Source of the DNA: a virus | Reading direction: 5' to 3' (one strand) | Length of the DNA: 52,741 bases | IMG/VR virus record: IMGVR_UViG_3300031825_000389 | Location: 1 to 52,741 of that record | Part shown: piece after piece, positions 21,251 through 30,500 of the stretch | Layout of the letters: every line of letters starts with the position of its first letter | Numbering within the stretch: the first letter of the stretch is position 1 | Made by a program: the position numbers and the translations under genes | Notes under the pieces: generated by a model | The model's input: only the letters and a program-made list of their open reading frames with translations | Databases searched by the model: none | Told to the model about the DNA's origin: nothing

Positions 21251-21583
21251 TCAGCGCAGGCGGGTGATGTAAACTCGCGCCCCAGCAGCCAGATATTGCT
21301 GGTTGGCCTCATCACTCTCGACGAGCCACACGCTCACCGGGTCATAGACTGGCGGGTCGGCGCCGATGCGGGGCATATGCGTCACCAATTCGACCGCCTC
21401 GCCGTCGGCCGTTACATTGACGGACGGCGCATCTCCTGCAACGGGGCCAATATCAACGATGCACCACCCACCAGCATCAGGCAGGCCGGCCTCGTAGCCG
21501 TCCGCGAGGGAGAGGACATCTCCGGACTCAATAGTGATCGTCCCGGACGATCCGGGCGGGAGCGAGAAAAGCAGATCGGCCAT
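21251..21583 (-). CDS. Hypothetical small tail-associated protein
   Basis: This is a 110-residue protein from ATG 21583, acidic and beta-rich (MADLLFSLPPGSSGTITIESGDVLSLADGYEAGLPDAGGWCIVDIGP), ending VYITRLR. No family is recognised. Its position between the SGNH tail protein and the lysin suggests a baseplate or fibre accessory. The 97 bp between it and the lysin gene hold only that gene's ribosome site. Confidence 0.6.
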   Translation of the reverse strand: MADLLFSLPPGSSGTITIESGDVLSLADGYEAGLPDAGGWCIVDIGPVAGDAPSVNVTADGEAVELVTHMPRIGADPPVYDPVSVWLVESDEANQQYLAAGARVYITRLR

Positions 21584-21608
21584 TTGCGCATCCTATGTAT
21601 TCGATGGA

Positions 21609-22856
21609 TCAAATAGCGGCGATCGCCGCCCGGAGCGCCGTGTAGGTCAGGCGCGCGTAGTAGTCGGACCCATAGATGGAGCCATGCACCCCGTCCGCGT
21701 TGGTCACAAAGTCCGCATTGCCGTCGCCGGTTGGGCTCCCGTCCTTCCCGGTGCCGGTGCACCATGGTGCCTGCCCCGCATGGCCCGTAGCCCCCGAGCT
21801 GTTGACCCACACGCCGGCCGTCATGTCGATGTCAATCCAGGGGCCCGCGATGGACTGGAGTGCCGGGTAGACCAGTGCATGCTTGGCCACGCCGGACCCA
21901 TAGGACGAGGTCTGCGGTGTGAAGGTAGACATGCTCACGATGACTGCATTGGGCAGCGCCGCCCGGAGCGCCGCGAATACAGCAGTACAGCCGGCAGTTA
22001 GTCCTGTGGTCCCATCATTATACGGGTCCGCGACAATAACGAGGTCAGGATTTGAGTTAGTGATGCATGCCAACCGTCCAGCGTCCTGAAAGGTCTTGAG
22101 GCCAGATCCTCCGGTGATAAAGCCGGAGCCGCCCCCCGCTGAGAGTGTGAAGAGGGGGCTTATCTCCTTGTCGACCATTCGAAAAAGGCATTCGAGGAAC
22201 TGCCCGCACACACTGTTCCCGGCGATGGCCTGTCCATAAGAATTCGTCAGAGCGGCCACCTTGATCTGCTGGTCGAGAGCCACCGCCGCGATGGAGCTGT
22301 TCCGGTCTGTCGCCACCCCCGCGAAGCCGAAGGACTGCCCATAGCAGACGATCCGTTTGGAGACGCGGCCCGGGAATGTGACCCCCAGCCGGACGGCCGC
22401 GAACCCGCCGGCAGATGTGAGGGTGTAAAAACCGGACTGCACAAATTCGCCGTCCGCAAAGATGGTCCACCGACCTCCTGCACGGTCGCATAGGTCAAAC
22501 GCGGTACCGTCAAAGTCAAAGGAGACAATCGCCTGATTGACACCCTCCGTCCCTGATGCGGAGGGGCCATAGAAAGTCACCCCCGAGCTGGTGAATATTG
22601 TCCGCCAATTCACCCAGTCATGGATGGAATAGTACGTCCCTACAACACCAGCCGTCTGTGCCCGCCGCTCATTGTAGGGAGACGTGAGGGCGGTGGACGT
22701 GCCGGTAGCTGATGCGCTCGGGGCTGTCTGGCTCAGGGTTGGTGGCGCAGCCATCACGGATGGCATCTTGCCCACCGTTCGGCCGAAAACCGTCTGAAGG
22801 CGGCGCAATGGGGAAGCGGAGAAGTCGCGATAGTATTTCGTCATGTCGACCGCCAT
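21609..22856 (-). CDS. SGNH/GDSL hydrolase-like tail protein
   Basis: This is a 415-residue protein from ATG 22856, coupled to the preceding small gene (TGATG). The N-terminal 160 residues are beta-rich (probable carbohydrate or tail-attachment domain). The C-terminal part has the SGNH blocks: LTNSYGQ (block I, Ser about 206, with Asn in place of the usual Asp), AGGGSGF, PDLVIVADPYND (block III Asn) and NADGVH (block V Asp/His). Such tail hydrolases remove acetyl or other esters from surface polysaccharide. It follows tip protein J, fitting a receptor-processing role. Confidence 0.7.
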   Translation of the reverse strand: MAVDMTKYYRDFSASPLRRLQTVFGRTVGKMPSVMAAPPTLSQTAPSASATGTSTALTSPYNERRAQTAGVVGTYYSIHDWVNWRTIFTSSGVTFYGPSASGTEGVNQAIVSFDFDGTAFDLCDRAGGRWTIFADGEFVQSGFYTLTSAGGFAAVRLGVTFPGRVSKRIVCYGQSFGFAGVATDRNSSIAAVALDQQIKVAALTNSYGQAIAGNSVCGQFLECLFRMVDKEISPLFTLSAGGGSGFITGGSGLKTFQDAGRLACITNSNPDLVIVADPYNDGTTGLTAGCTAVFAALRAALPNAVIVSMSTFTPQTSSYGSGVAKHALVYPALQSIAGPWIDIDMTAGVWVNSSGATGHAGQAPWCTGTGKDGSPTGDGNADFVTNADGVHGSIYGSDYYARLTYTALRAAIAAI

Positions 22857-23020
22857 CAGTAGAAGTAGTAATACGGAGCGGCGATGATTTGCCCATCATC
22901 GTCAAGGATCAGAGAGCTATCGTCGTCACGAAGCCATTCGTATCCAATGGGCGGAAACGTATCGTCCATCCCCCATCCGAAGATCCACGTCACTCGTAGA
23001 GTAAGCACCGGAAGGGCCAT
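22856..23020 (-). CDS. Small hypothetical tail protein
   Basis: This is a 54-residue protein from ATG 23020 (MALPVLTLRVTWIFGWGMDD), with a DDDSSLILDDDGQIIAAP segment and an aromatic end (YYYFY). It begins 3 nt after the J stop and ends with TGATG, overlapping the SGNH start. The tight coupling on both sides argues for a real gene; DGQxI-x-AP-type short proteins are frequent next to phage fibre genes. Function unknown. Confidence 0.6.
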   Translation of the reverse strand: MALPVLTLRVTWIFGWGMDDTFPPIGYEWLRDDDSSLILDDDGQIIAAPYYYFY

Positions 23021-23023
23021 GTC

Positions 23024-26000
23024 TCAGCTCCACTCAAATCTGGCTTGCCCCGTCCGTCCGGCGCCGCCGTCGTAGCTATTGCCGTCACCTGGCAAACCGG
23101 CAGCGCCGACCTCCACCATCATCACCGTGCCGGGCACGAGGTCGCCCGGCGCATAGGTCTTGATGACCACCCCGCCGGGGCCGGTGCCCGATGTCGAGTA
23201 GACCGTGCCGGAAATGGTGCGCCGGGCACCGGAGGCACCAGCACCGGCCGCCGCGCCCGAAAGGCCGTCGCCGTCCGCTCCGACGCTGGCTCCGCCAGAA
23301 CCGGGAATGCCGGGCGTGTCACCTCCGGCGCCGGAGGCCGAGACGCTGGGAGCCGCGCCTGCGGAGCCGGTGTAATTTCCGTCGCCGCCACTGGCGCTGC
23401 CGGCGAGGCCGCCGGTGGTCCGGTCGGCCGGCACCGGGCTTCCTCCCGCCACCATTCCGTCAAACGTGGTGTCGCCCCCCGCCGTGCCAGCTGGAAAGGT
23501 GCCGGCGTTGGAGATGCCGTGCGCGCCGGCCGACGCCCCCACCAGCGTCACCACCAGCTCGGTTTCATAGTTCGGGACGATGATCGGATAGGTGCCTGGT
23601 ACGCTCAGCGTCCGCGAGCCAGGTGCATCGAAACTCCCCGCCGCGGTGCGCACCAACTCCGGCGCCTCATCCACCAGCGTGAGCGCGAACAGGCCGTCGT
23701 CGGTTTCCTCGATACCGAAAACGATGCACCGCACCGTTTCCTCTGTCGCGGGCCCCCAATAGACCAGCGACGCCTCAGCGCCTTCGCCGACAGCCGGGAC
23801 AACCTGCACGTCCCAGCCCGAGATGACGGTCACGGTGGCATCCGGGACCGGCGTGACGAGGGTCACCGTCGTGTGCTCGCCTTCGCCTTGCGCGATTGCA
23901 TGGGCGGAGAACGTCCCGTCCATGCGCGAGATGACGACGCCGAAGCCAGGGTCGCCGGCGGCGATTTCAACGGCGCTGTCCAGCACCAGCCCGGTGATAT
24001 TTCCGCCCGACACGATCTTGCTCTTGATCCGCGCGGAGCCTGCCCGCTTGGTGAGCACGTCGTGGGTGATGCCGACAAGATCGCCGCGTCGGCAGGCGAT
24101 GGCGATCGCATGCGTGTCGAGATAGTAAAACGTGCCGCGCGCCGTCGGCTGGGCGAGGTCGAAGTTGGCGCGGCCGAGCACCTTCGCCTCGGTCACCAGC
24201 CCGCGGTAACGCACGTCCTCGAAGTTGCTGCCCGTGGCACCCGGACGGAAGACGATACTCTGCCGATCCTCGTAGTTGGCGGCCTTGTCCGGCCAAGTGA
24301 CCCGCCAGCCGTCTGCGAGCCGGGGGAGGGCGCGCTCCCACCGGAAATTGGTGCTGTTGCGCGAAGAGAAGATCTGCCGCAGCGGCTCGCCGGTGCGGTC
24401 CTTATCCTCGAAGACGCCCCACACCTCGCTCTGCGTCGGCCGCGCAAAACCGCAGGACGCCAGCATGTTGAGCACGTCCTGAGTTGCTTCGCCCTGCACC
24501 AGTGCATCGCAGGTGTAGCCCTGCGCGTCGCAGGTGTTGCGCCACTCCTGAAGCGCATCTTCGTCCACCAGGTCGTCCGGCAATGGGTCCTTGTTGAGCA
24601 CGCCGGCGAGCACGTCACGATAGTGGTGCGCCGGGTTGCTGGTGGTGATCCAGTCGCCCGTTTCCAAGTCCGGCACCCAGCCGGAGGCGAGGGCGGAGAT
24701 GTTCTCGATCGTGCGGTTTTTCCCCCGCACCGCAATGAGCGCGTCGCCGCCCATGGCCACCGGGTGCTCGTTCCAAACCGACTGCCCGCGGATTACATAA
24801 AGGTCAGAGAACCAGTCGTCGTTGGCAATGACAGACGCGTTTCCGCCCGTGATGTAGTAGCCAAACCAATCATAGGTCGCCACGGCATAGACATACGCCG
24901 TACTCAACACATCCTTTCGCACCGGGGCACCACGACGAATACGAAATTCCCACGCCGCCTTCGGAAACAAATTTGGATTTAGGTAGAATGTTATATTGTC
25001 TGTCGTGAGGTGGGTATGCAGAACACCACTGGTTCCGGGGTTACTATCATCAAGAAAGATGCTGCCGGTCTCTCCGAAGTAGGGGTGAGCCTCCCACCCG
25101 CCAGACCCGATGGGATTGACCGATTGCGTCGGGACGCTCCGAAAGGCGAGCGGGAACCCACGATTGGCGGGCGCGGTGGGTGGCGATGGCTCGGTGTCGG
25201 TGAAAGCGATGATGACTTCGCCCCGCACCTCTGTCTGCCGCCGGCCAGAAATCCAGAACTCGGGAAAGTTGATCCAGGTGTTGGAGCCGCGCGGGCGCCC
25301 CTGTAGGCGCAGCGGCACCATCAGCCAATAGTTCTCAAAGCTCGGGTCCGAGATGCCGATGCCGCCGGGTGCCCCAAGGCGGATGCGAAACTGGTCCGGC
25401 GCGTCGCCGGTGGCCATCGTCTGCCACTTGGGCAGGCTGTTCGCCGGCGTCGCCTGATCCTTCAGGCGAACCGGGTTATCGGGGTTGGTGATGTGCTTGG
25501 ACAGCTCGGCCGAGACATTCACCGCCCGCACCTGGCGCGTCACCAGCGTCAGCGGCGCATCGTCGTCCCATCCCTCGCGGGTCTCGTATTCGATATCTTC
25601 CGCCTCGGCGATATTCGCGTCGCCGAGGCGGATGTCATCGAGGAGATGCGGGCCCGCGAGAGCGCCGCCAAGGGACACGAATTCGTCGCCGTCGATCACC
25701 TCGTAGAACGGGTCCGTGAACGGCATGGGATAGGCGCGATAGGTGCCGAAGACCCGCGGCAGCGGGCCGCCCGGCTGCATCACGTTCGCCTGCGCGGCGG
25801 CCGCCCCCCGCTCATCCTGGCCGCGACGCGTAGGCGAGGCTGTCGGCGGCGCCGACAGGGCGCTGAGCGCGAGCGATCCGGCAAGGCCGATTCCAAGAGC
25901 GAGGAACTTCGCGCCGATGCCGGTGCCAAGTGCGGAGAGCGCGCCGGCCGATGTGAACAGGCCGCCCGTCAAGGTCGCGCCGATGCCGCCCGCCGCCGCC

Positions 26001-26383
26001 AGTGCGCCCGACGCGACGCCTGCGGTTGCCAGCGTGAGGGCGAGCGCCGCCACCATGACGAACGGGCTTTTCTCGCCGGAGCCGCTCTCCCCGCCCCCAC
26101 CCGGGCCGGCCGGGGCCATGTGCAGGGTGACATAGGTTGGAAGGCCGGACGCCGAAGGCTTGGGCTTAACCCAGCACCACAGCTCACGCGGGATAAGGTG
26201 GTCAGACAGGCGCACTTCGCCATGCGCTATGAAACCCGGCGGCAGCGCATCGGACATGGCCACCACCAGCTCGGCGATGGTCGGCCCATGCGTGGCAAAG
26301 AGCTGGGCGTGCCTGCCGAGGAAGGGGCTCGCGAACGACACCGAATAGACAGGAGCGCCGACAGGCGGCTGCACGTGCTTCAC
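23024..26383 (-). CDS. Tail tip/central hub protein J with Gly-rich receptor-binding end
   Basis: This is a 1119-residue protein. Residues 1-110 are the N-terminal tip domain; 110-180 is a long Gly/Ala hydrophobic region (VMVAALALTLATAGVASGALAAAGGIGATLTGG) also seen in J-like proteins; PLPRVFGTYRAYPMPFTDPFYEV opens the conserved core. The core continues through DVLAGVLNKDPLPDDLVDEDALQEWRNTCDAQGYTCDALV and WGVFEDKDRTGEPLRQIFSSRN. The last about 190 residues are extremely Gly/Ala-rich (AGTAGGDTTFDGMVAGGSPV and similar), resembling polyglycine adhesin tips. It mediates host recognition at the tail tip. It overlaps the NlpC/P60 gene by 4 bp. Confidence 0.85.
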   Translation of the reverse strand: MKHVQPPVGAPVYSVSFASPFLGRHAQLFATHGPTIAELVVAMSDALPPGFIAHGEVRLSDHLIPRELWCWVKPKPSASGLPTYVTLHMAPAGPGGGGESGSGEKSPFVMVAALALTLATAGVASGALAAAGGIGATLTGGLFTSAGALSALGTGIGAKFLALGIGLAGSLALSALSAPPTASPTRRGQDERGAAAAQANVMQPGGPLPRVFGTYRAYPMPFTDPFYEVIDGDEFVSLGGALAGPHLLDDIRLGDANIAEAEDIEYETREGWDDDAPLTLVTRQVRAVNVSAELSKHITNPDNPVRLKDQATPANSLPKWQTMATGDAPDQFRIRLGAPGGIGISDPSFENYWLMVPLRLQGRPRGSNTWINFPEFWISGRRQTEVRGEVIIAFTDTEPSPPTAPANRGFPLAFRSVPTQSVNPIGSGGWEAHPYFGETGSIFLDDSNPGTSGVLHTHLTTDNITFYLNPNLFPKAAWEFRIRRGAPVRKDVLSTAYVYAVATYDWFGYYITGGNASVIANDDWFSDLYVIRGQSVWNEHPVAMGGDALIAVRGKNRTIENISALASGWVPDLETGDWITTSNPAHHYRDVLAGVLNKDPLPDDLVDEDALQEWRNTCDAQGYTCDALVQGEATQDVLNMLASCGFARPTQSEVWGVFEDKDRTGEPLRQIFSSRNSTNFRWERALPRLADGWRVTWPDKAANYEDRQSIVFRPGATGSNFEDVRYRGLVTEAKVLGRANFDLAQPTARGTFYYLDTHAIAIACRRGDLVGITHDVLTKRAGSARIKSKIVSGGNITGLVLDSAVEIAAGDPGFGVVISRMDGTFSAHAIAQGEGEHTTVTLVTPVPDATVTVISGWDVQVVPAVGEGAEASLVYWGPATEETVRCIVFGIEETDDGLFALTLVDEAPELVRTAAGSFDAPGSRTLSVPGTYPIIVPNYETELVVTLVGASAGAHGISNAGTFPAGTAGGDTTFDGMVAGGSPVPADRTTGGLAGSASGGDGNYTGSAGAAPSVSASGAGGDTPGIPGSGGASVGADGDGLSGAAAGAGASGARRTISGTVYSTSGTGPGGVVIKTYAPGDLVPGTVMMVEVGAAGLPGDGNSYDGGAGRTGQARFEWS

Positions 26384-26811
26384 GCGAGGGCCTCATGACG
26401 ATGAAGGGATTGCCGGCGGGATCGGACGTGCGGGTCCAGGGCGACGGGCACGACCACAGATGAGGTGGCGGCCTCGACGTGGAGCACCTGGCGGGCATCC
26501 ACCATGACCCCGACATGGAAGGGCGAACCGCGCATCACCAGCACGTCGAATGGGCGCGCGGCGCCGGCCACCGGGAGCCATGGCGCCGCGGCGCTGGTGT
26601 TGCGGATATGGCGCGAGGCCTCGACCACGCGACGCGCGGAAATCTCGCCATAGGTGGGGAGCTCGATGCCGAGCACTTCGGCATAAACGAGGCGCGCCAG
26701 TCCCCAGCAGTCGCAGGCCGAACGGTCGCGCCCGCCGTCGAGATAAGGGATGCCGACGTAGCTGTTCGCCCACCCGGCCGGAGCCGGGAGGCGCAGAACT
26801 GGCAATGTCAT
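26380..26811 (-). CDS. NlpC/P60 cysteine peptidase tail protein
   Basis: This is a 143-residue protein from ATG 26811. The catalytic Cys lies in SACDCWGLARLVYAEVLG (about residue 32), and the His in RGSPFHVGVMVDARQVLHVE (GV-V pattern, about 108). These tail-tip peptidases cut peptide stems of murein during DNA entry. It lies between DUF1833 and J, the usual GTA/siphophage order. Confidence 0.85.
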   Translation of the reverse strand: MTLPVLRLPAPAGWANSYVGIPYLDGGRDRSACDCWGLARLVYAEVLGIELPTYGEISARRVVEASRHIRNTSAAAPWLPVAGAARPFDVLVMRGSPFHVGVMVDARQVLHVEAATSSVVVPVALDPHVRSRRQSLHRHEALA

Positions 26812-26816
26812 GAAGC

Positions 26817-26891
26817 CTAGAAGCCCCCGGCGTTGATCCAGACGAGGACCGCGCCCGCGCCCGATGCGGCGACCACTGCCGCGGCCCTCAC
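26817..26891 (-). CDS. Possible 24-residue membrane peptide
   Basis: From GTG 26891, overlapping the DUF1833 stop (GTGA), 24 codons encode VRAAAVVAASGAGAVLVWINAGGF, one hydrophobic helix, and stop 5 bp before the NlpC/P60 start. It fills the only gap in this tightly packed region. It could be a genuine micro-protein or just a coupling sequence. Confidence 0.35.
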   Translation of the reverse strand: MRAAAVVAASGAGAVLVWINAGGF

Positions 26892-27400
26892 CGGAAGGCA
26901 CCGGGATAACGGTCCTGCGATGCGCAGCGGCCGGGATAGGTGGACTGCGTGTAGTCCCAGCCGACCACGTCGGCGGTCACGCTGCCCGCGTTCACCTGCG
27001 CGTTCACGAGAAACAGGTGGGACGCCTCATAGAAGGCGGGCGCCGTGTCGATCGGCACCCGCGGCGTCACAGACTGGTCGAAATCGTCGGCCCGCGCGAA
27101 CTGGATCAGCAGCCGCGCCGGGCCGACGATGGAGCGCAGGGCGTCGCCGATCATGCGGTCAACGTTCTGCAGCTCGATCTGTTGCCGCGGCATCGCATCG
27201 GTGTCGCTGAGCATCCCGATTTTGAAGAGGAGGCCTTGCCAGTCTTCCCCCTGCCAGGCGGCATAGGGCACCCGGTCGCTCACCACCCGGATTGGCGACG
27301 CCAGATCATCGTGCGTGACGGTCACGGCCTTGACGATGCCGTCGGCCGTCCCCGGCATGAGCAGGGCGCGCCGGAGCGCCGATGGAAGGAAACGGGCCAT
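26888..27400 (-). CDS. DUF1833 tail protein
   Basis: This is a 170-residue protein from ATG 27400, coupled to the previous gene (TGATG). MARFLPSALRRALLMPGTADGIVKAVTVTHDDLASPIRVVSD and the following EDWQGLLFKIGMLSDTDAMPRQQIELQNVDRMIGDALRS match DUF1833 proteins located between tape measure and NlpC/P60 in GTA-like tails. Presumed distal tail component. Confidence 0.75.
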   Translation of the reverse strand: MARFLPSALRRALLMPGTADGIVKAVTVTHDDLASPIRVVSDRVPYAAWQGEDWQGLLFKIGMLSDTDAMPRQQIELQNVDRMIGDALRSIVGPARLLIQFARADDFDQSVTPRVPIDTAPAFYEASHLFLVNAQVNAGSVTADVVGWDYTQSTYPGRCASQDRYPGAFR

Positions 27401-27762
27401 CAGGGCAGCTCCCGCCACTGCATAGCGACACGGAACTTGCGGTTCGTGATCCCGGTCATCTGCCACCCCGGCTTGGGATCAAACCTCCACTCGCATGGAT
27501 CGCCGAGGGCGGGGTGTGCAAGGGAGAACGACAGGGCACCACCTCGAAGGTCTTTCCGAAACCAATCGCGGAAAATCCTGTACTGCACCTTGGAGAAGAC
27601 GAAGGTGCAGGTGGACCCCATCGTCTGCACGGTGCTGCGGCGACGGTCGATAGGCGGACCCGCCTCGGGCTGGAACGACACCACGTCCGGCTGCGGCGTC
27701 TCCTGCCACGAGCCCTGTTCGGGCTGGCATGGCAGCTCGGCGGGCCACGGGATAGCAGGCAT
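27400..27762 (-). CDS. Minor tail protein
   Basis: This is a 120-residue protein from ATG 27762, 2 nt after the tape-measure stop. It has beta-rich features (TMGSTCTFVFSKVQYRIFRDWFRKDLRGGALSFSLAHPALGDPCEWRFD) and ends NRKFRVAMQWRELP. Proteins of this size and place occur in GTA-like tails before DUF1833. Specific role unknown. Confidence 0.65.
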   Translation of the reverse strand: MPAIPWPAELPCQPEQGSWQETPQPDVVSFQPEAGPPIDRRRSTVQTMGSTCTFVFSKVQYRIFRDWFRKDLRGGALSFSLAHPALGDPCEWRFDPKPGWQMTGITNRKFRVAMQWRELP

Positions 27763-27764
27763 CG

Positions 27765-30500
27765 TCAGCTCCGACGCACGAGGGCAGGCGGCGTGCCGAA
27801 GCGCACGCGCTGCACCTGGTCAAAGCCGCCCGACGCATAGTCGCGCTTCACCGCACCGAGGAGGACGCGCATCATCGCCTGACCATTCGGGCCGCGGGTC
27901 ATCTCCGCCTTGCCAGTCGCCGGTACGCCCGTTTGGTTGACGATCTGGACAGCCATGCCGCCGAAGCCGCCCCCGCCGCGTGGAACCGAGGGCATGTTGA
28001 CCGGCCCGCCGGCCGCGCGCCGCAGGATCTTGCCGGAGTTGATCGCGTTGAGGAACGGCTTGCCCACCCGGCGCGCGGCTGCGGCCCGCACGACATATTC
28101 GCCGTTGGATAGCGCGAAGAGGCCGGCGGTATCCGATGTGCCGGAACCTGGACCGATGATCTCGCCGCCCGTGGCCGCGCTGCCGATGCCGCCCGACGGC
28201 ACGAAGCTCGAACCCGACCCCGAACCGAGAGACCCGAGCAGGCCTCCGGACGACGACGTGCCGAACATGTTGGCCAGCGGACCCTGCCCCAGCAGAGCCG
28301 CCTGGAGGACCAGCTTGATGAGGAGCTTCAGCGTGTCGTCCAGAATGTCATTCAGGGACTGAGCGCCGGTCGCAAGATCCGTGATGCCGTTCACCAGCGT
28401 GTTTCCGGCGAGGTCGCTCAGTTCCTTGTTGGCTTCCTGCTTCTTGCGCGCATCTTCCAGCGCCACTGCGGCGCGCGCATGCGCCTCGGCCTGCTGATTG
28501 ATCGCCTCGGTGATGCCAGCGTCATTTTCGCGCCCGGCTTCCTTGGCCGCGTTCAGCAGTTCCTGCGCAGCCTTGGCGCGCTCGATTTCGTAGGTGCTCT
28601 TGCCGAGCGTCTGCGCCTCCAGCTCCAGCGCCTCGGTGCTTTTGCGCAGAGATTCCGTCTGGCGGTCGTACTCGTCCGAGGAATTGCTCTTGCCCTCCCT
28701 GGAGCGGGCTTCCTGGCCGGCAAGTTCCTTCTGGGCGAGGTCACGCGCCTGCTGGTTCGTGAGCGTGACACCGGCCTTCGCCGCCCGGGTCTGCACCTCG
28801 GCGATCTGTTTTTCGAGATCGAGCTGATCCTTGCTCAGCGCTGCCTTGCGCTCGGCATCCTTGATGAACTGCGCTCCCGCCGTGGCCATCTTGTCGTAGG
28901 CCGCCATGGAGGCGTTTTCGCTCTCGCGGAAGCTCGGAGGCGCAAGAGCGGCGATCTGCGATTTCAACGCGCCCGTGGCGGCGATAGCCTTGGCGAGCTG
29001 GTCCAGGAGAGGAGCAAGCTGATCGGCCAGCTTCTGGAAAGCCGGATTGGCATTCGCCAATGCAAATAGCGCATCTTTGGTCTGCCCGGCCGTCGACGCA
29101 CCCGTGTTGAGCTTGTCACGCAACTCTTCAAGCGAGGCGATCTGCTCTCCACTTACGATGCGCCGCGGCGCATTTTGGATAATGGTCGAGAACAGATCGA
29201 CCGCCGCCGCCTTGGCCGACACGATGGCCCGCTCGCCTTCCTTCACGCCGGCGGCCAGCTGGTTTGCGACCTGCGCGCTGATCGATGTGGTGGTCTTTCC
29301 AACCGCATCCGACGATGCCTTCGCCGCAGCCTCCACCTGTCGCAGCGCTTCAGCATAGACCTTTGCACCAGCACTGGCCTTCGTCGCCGTCGAGCCGAAG
29401 AGCGTCAGCGCAGCAACGACCGTGCCGCCAATGACGAGCCCCAACGGCCCCGCTGCGGCAGACAGGCCGCCGATGGCCGTCGCGACCCCCCCCATGGTGG
29501 CAACGGAACGCAATGCGACCACGAAGGCTTTCACCGCGGTGGTCGCGAGCCCCAATTGCACCAGCATTCCGCCAATGGCCCGGCCCACCAGCGCGCCGGC
29601 GATGATGCTCGCCAGCTGAACCACGATGTCCGCCGTCTCCTGGAAATTATCGGCGAGGGCGTTCAGGCCGGCCACGAGGCGCTGTGTGCCGCCAAGGCTC
29701 TCGTCCGTCTGGCCAATGTACTTGGTGAACGCGTTGGTGACCTTCGTCACCCCCTGCTCAATCGTTTGCGTGGAGCTGGCGGCCATCGCCTGGATCGTGG
29801 GGAGCCCCTTCAGGAAGGCCTGAAAGAACTGCTGCCCGGACACCTTGCCGTCGTTGACCAGCTGCTTCAGCTTGTTGACCGAACCGCCGGCCGCATCGAG
29901 GCCGTTCGCCACGGCGATGAGGATGGGGCGAGCACCCTCATTCACGCTGTTGAATTCTTCCGCCTGCACGCGGGCGGACCCGAGCAGTTGGCCGAGCTGC
30001 GTGAGCGAGCCGGAAGCCGCCGCAGCACCCGTGCCCGCCACCTTCAGGGCGACGGCCACACCGTCCGAGAACTTGATCAGATCCTCATTCGATGCGCCGA
30101 GATTGTCCGAGGCCTGCGCCGCCTTGCCGAACAGATCGGCGAGGGCGCCGATCGGCGTGGCATTGGCCTGTGCCGACTGATAGAGCCGCTCAAGCACCGC
30201 GACCTGCGTCACCCCCGTGACACCCGCCACAGCCAGGCTATTTTTGGCCTTGGTCCACGCGTCCGCGTAGGACAGCACTTCCTTCGCCGTCAGCGCGGCC
30301 GCGATGCCGCCAAGGGGGGCGATGAGCCCGCGCGCCATGCTGCCGCCGATGGCATTGAGGTTCTTCTCGCTTTGCTTCCAGCGGTTCTCGATCGCCCGGG
30401 CCTGACGGTTCGTCACGCCCATGGCATTCTGCAACCCGCGCTGGTACTGGTTGATGTCCGCCGATAGCTGAACAACAAGGCGTTCGAGGTCAGTGGCCAT
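27765..30500 (-). CDS. Tail tape measure protein
   Basis: This is a 911-residue protein. The N-terminal part (LVVQLSADINQYQRGLQNAM, then AAGGSVNKLKQLVNDGKVSGQQFFQAFLKGLPTIQ) is the tape-measure N-terminal domain. Hydrophobic segments around 300-370 (IVVQLASIIAGALVGRAIGGML, AGPLGLVIGGTVVAALTLFG) and coiled coils at 550-720 follow. A Gly/Ser-rich C-terminus (SGGLLGSLGSGSGSSF) ends in a basic region. It sets the length of the siphoviral tail and probably assists DNA passage. Its ATG shares CATG with the divergent 30499 gene. Confidence 0.9.
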   Translation of the reverse strand: MATDLERLVVQLSADINQYQRGLQNAMGVTNRQARAIENRWKQSEKNLNAIGGSMARGLIAPLGGIAAALTAKEVLSYADAWTKAKNSLAVAGVTGVTQVAVLERLYQSAQANATPIGALADLFGKAAQASDNLGASNEDLIKFSDGVAVALKVAGTGAAAASGSLTQLGQLLGSARVQAEEFNSVNEGARPILIAVANGLDAAGGSVNKLKQLVNDGKVSGQQFFQAFLKGLPTIQAMAASSTQTIEQGVTKVTNAFTKYIGQTDESLGGTQRLVAGLNALADNFQETADIVVQLASIIAGALVGRAIGGMLVQLGLATTAVKAFVVALRSVATMGGVATAIGGLSAAAGPLGLVIGGTVVAALTLFGSTATKASAGAKVYAEALRQVEAAAKASSDAVGKTTTSISAQVANQLAAGVKEGERAIVSAKAAAVDLFSTIIQNAPRRIVSGEQIASLEELRDKLNTGASTAGQTKDALFALANANPAFQKLADQLAPLLDQLAKAIAATGALKSQIAALAPPSFRESENASMAAYDKMATAGAQFIKDAERKAALSKDQLDLEKQIAEVQTRAAKAGVTLTNQQARDLAQKELAGQEARSREGKSNSSDEYDRQTESLRKSTEALELEAQTLGKSTYEIERAKAAQELLNAAKEAGRENDAGITEAINQQAEAHARAAVALEDARKKQEANKELSDLAGNTLVNGITDLATGAQSLNDILDDTLKLLIKLVLQAALLGQGPLANMFGTSSSGGLLGSLGSGSGSSFVPSGGIGSAATGGEIIGPGSGTSDTAGLFALSNGEYVVRAAAARRVGKPFLNAINSGKILRRAAGGPVNMPSVPRGGGGFGGMAVQIVNQTGVPATGKAEMTRGPNGQAMMRVLLGAVKRDYASGGFDQVQRVRFGTPPALVRRS

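Noticed and set aside
23045-24982. 645-codon plus-strand frame opposite tip gene J
   Set aside because: Arg/His/Gly-rich composition without recognisable motifs; it is the antisense shadow of a well-supported tail gene.
29175-30467. 430-codon plus-strand frame within the tape measure gene
   Set aside because: Shadow of a high-GC gene; the minus-strand product has the tape-measure pattern throughout.
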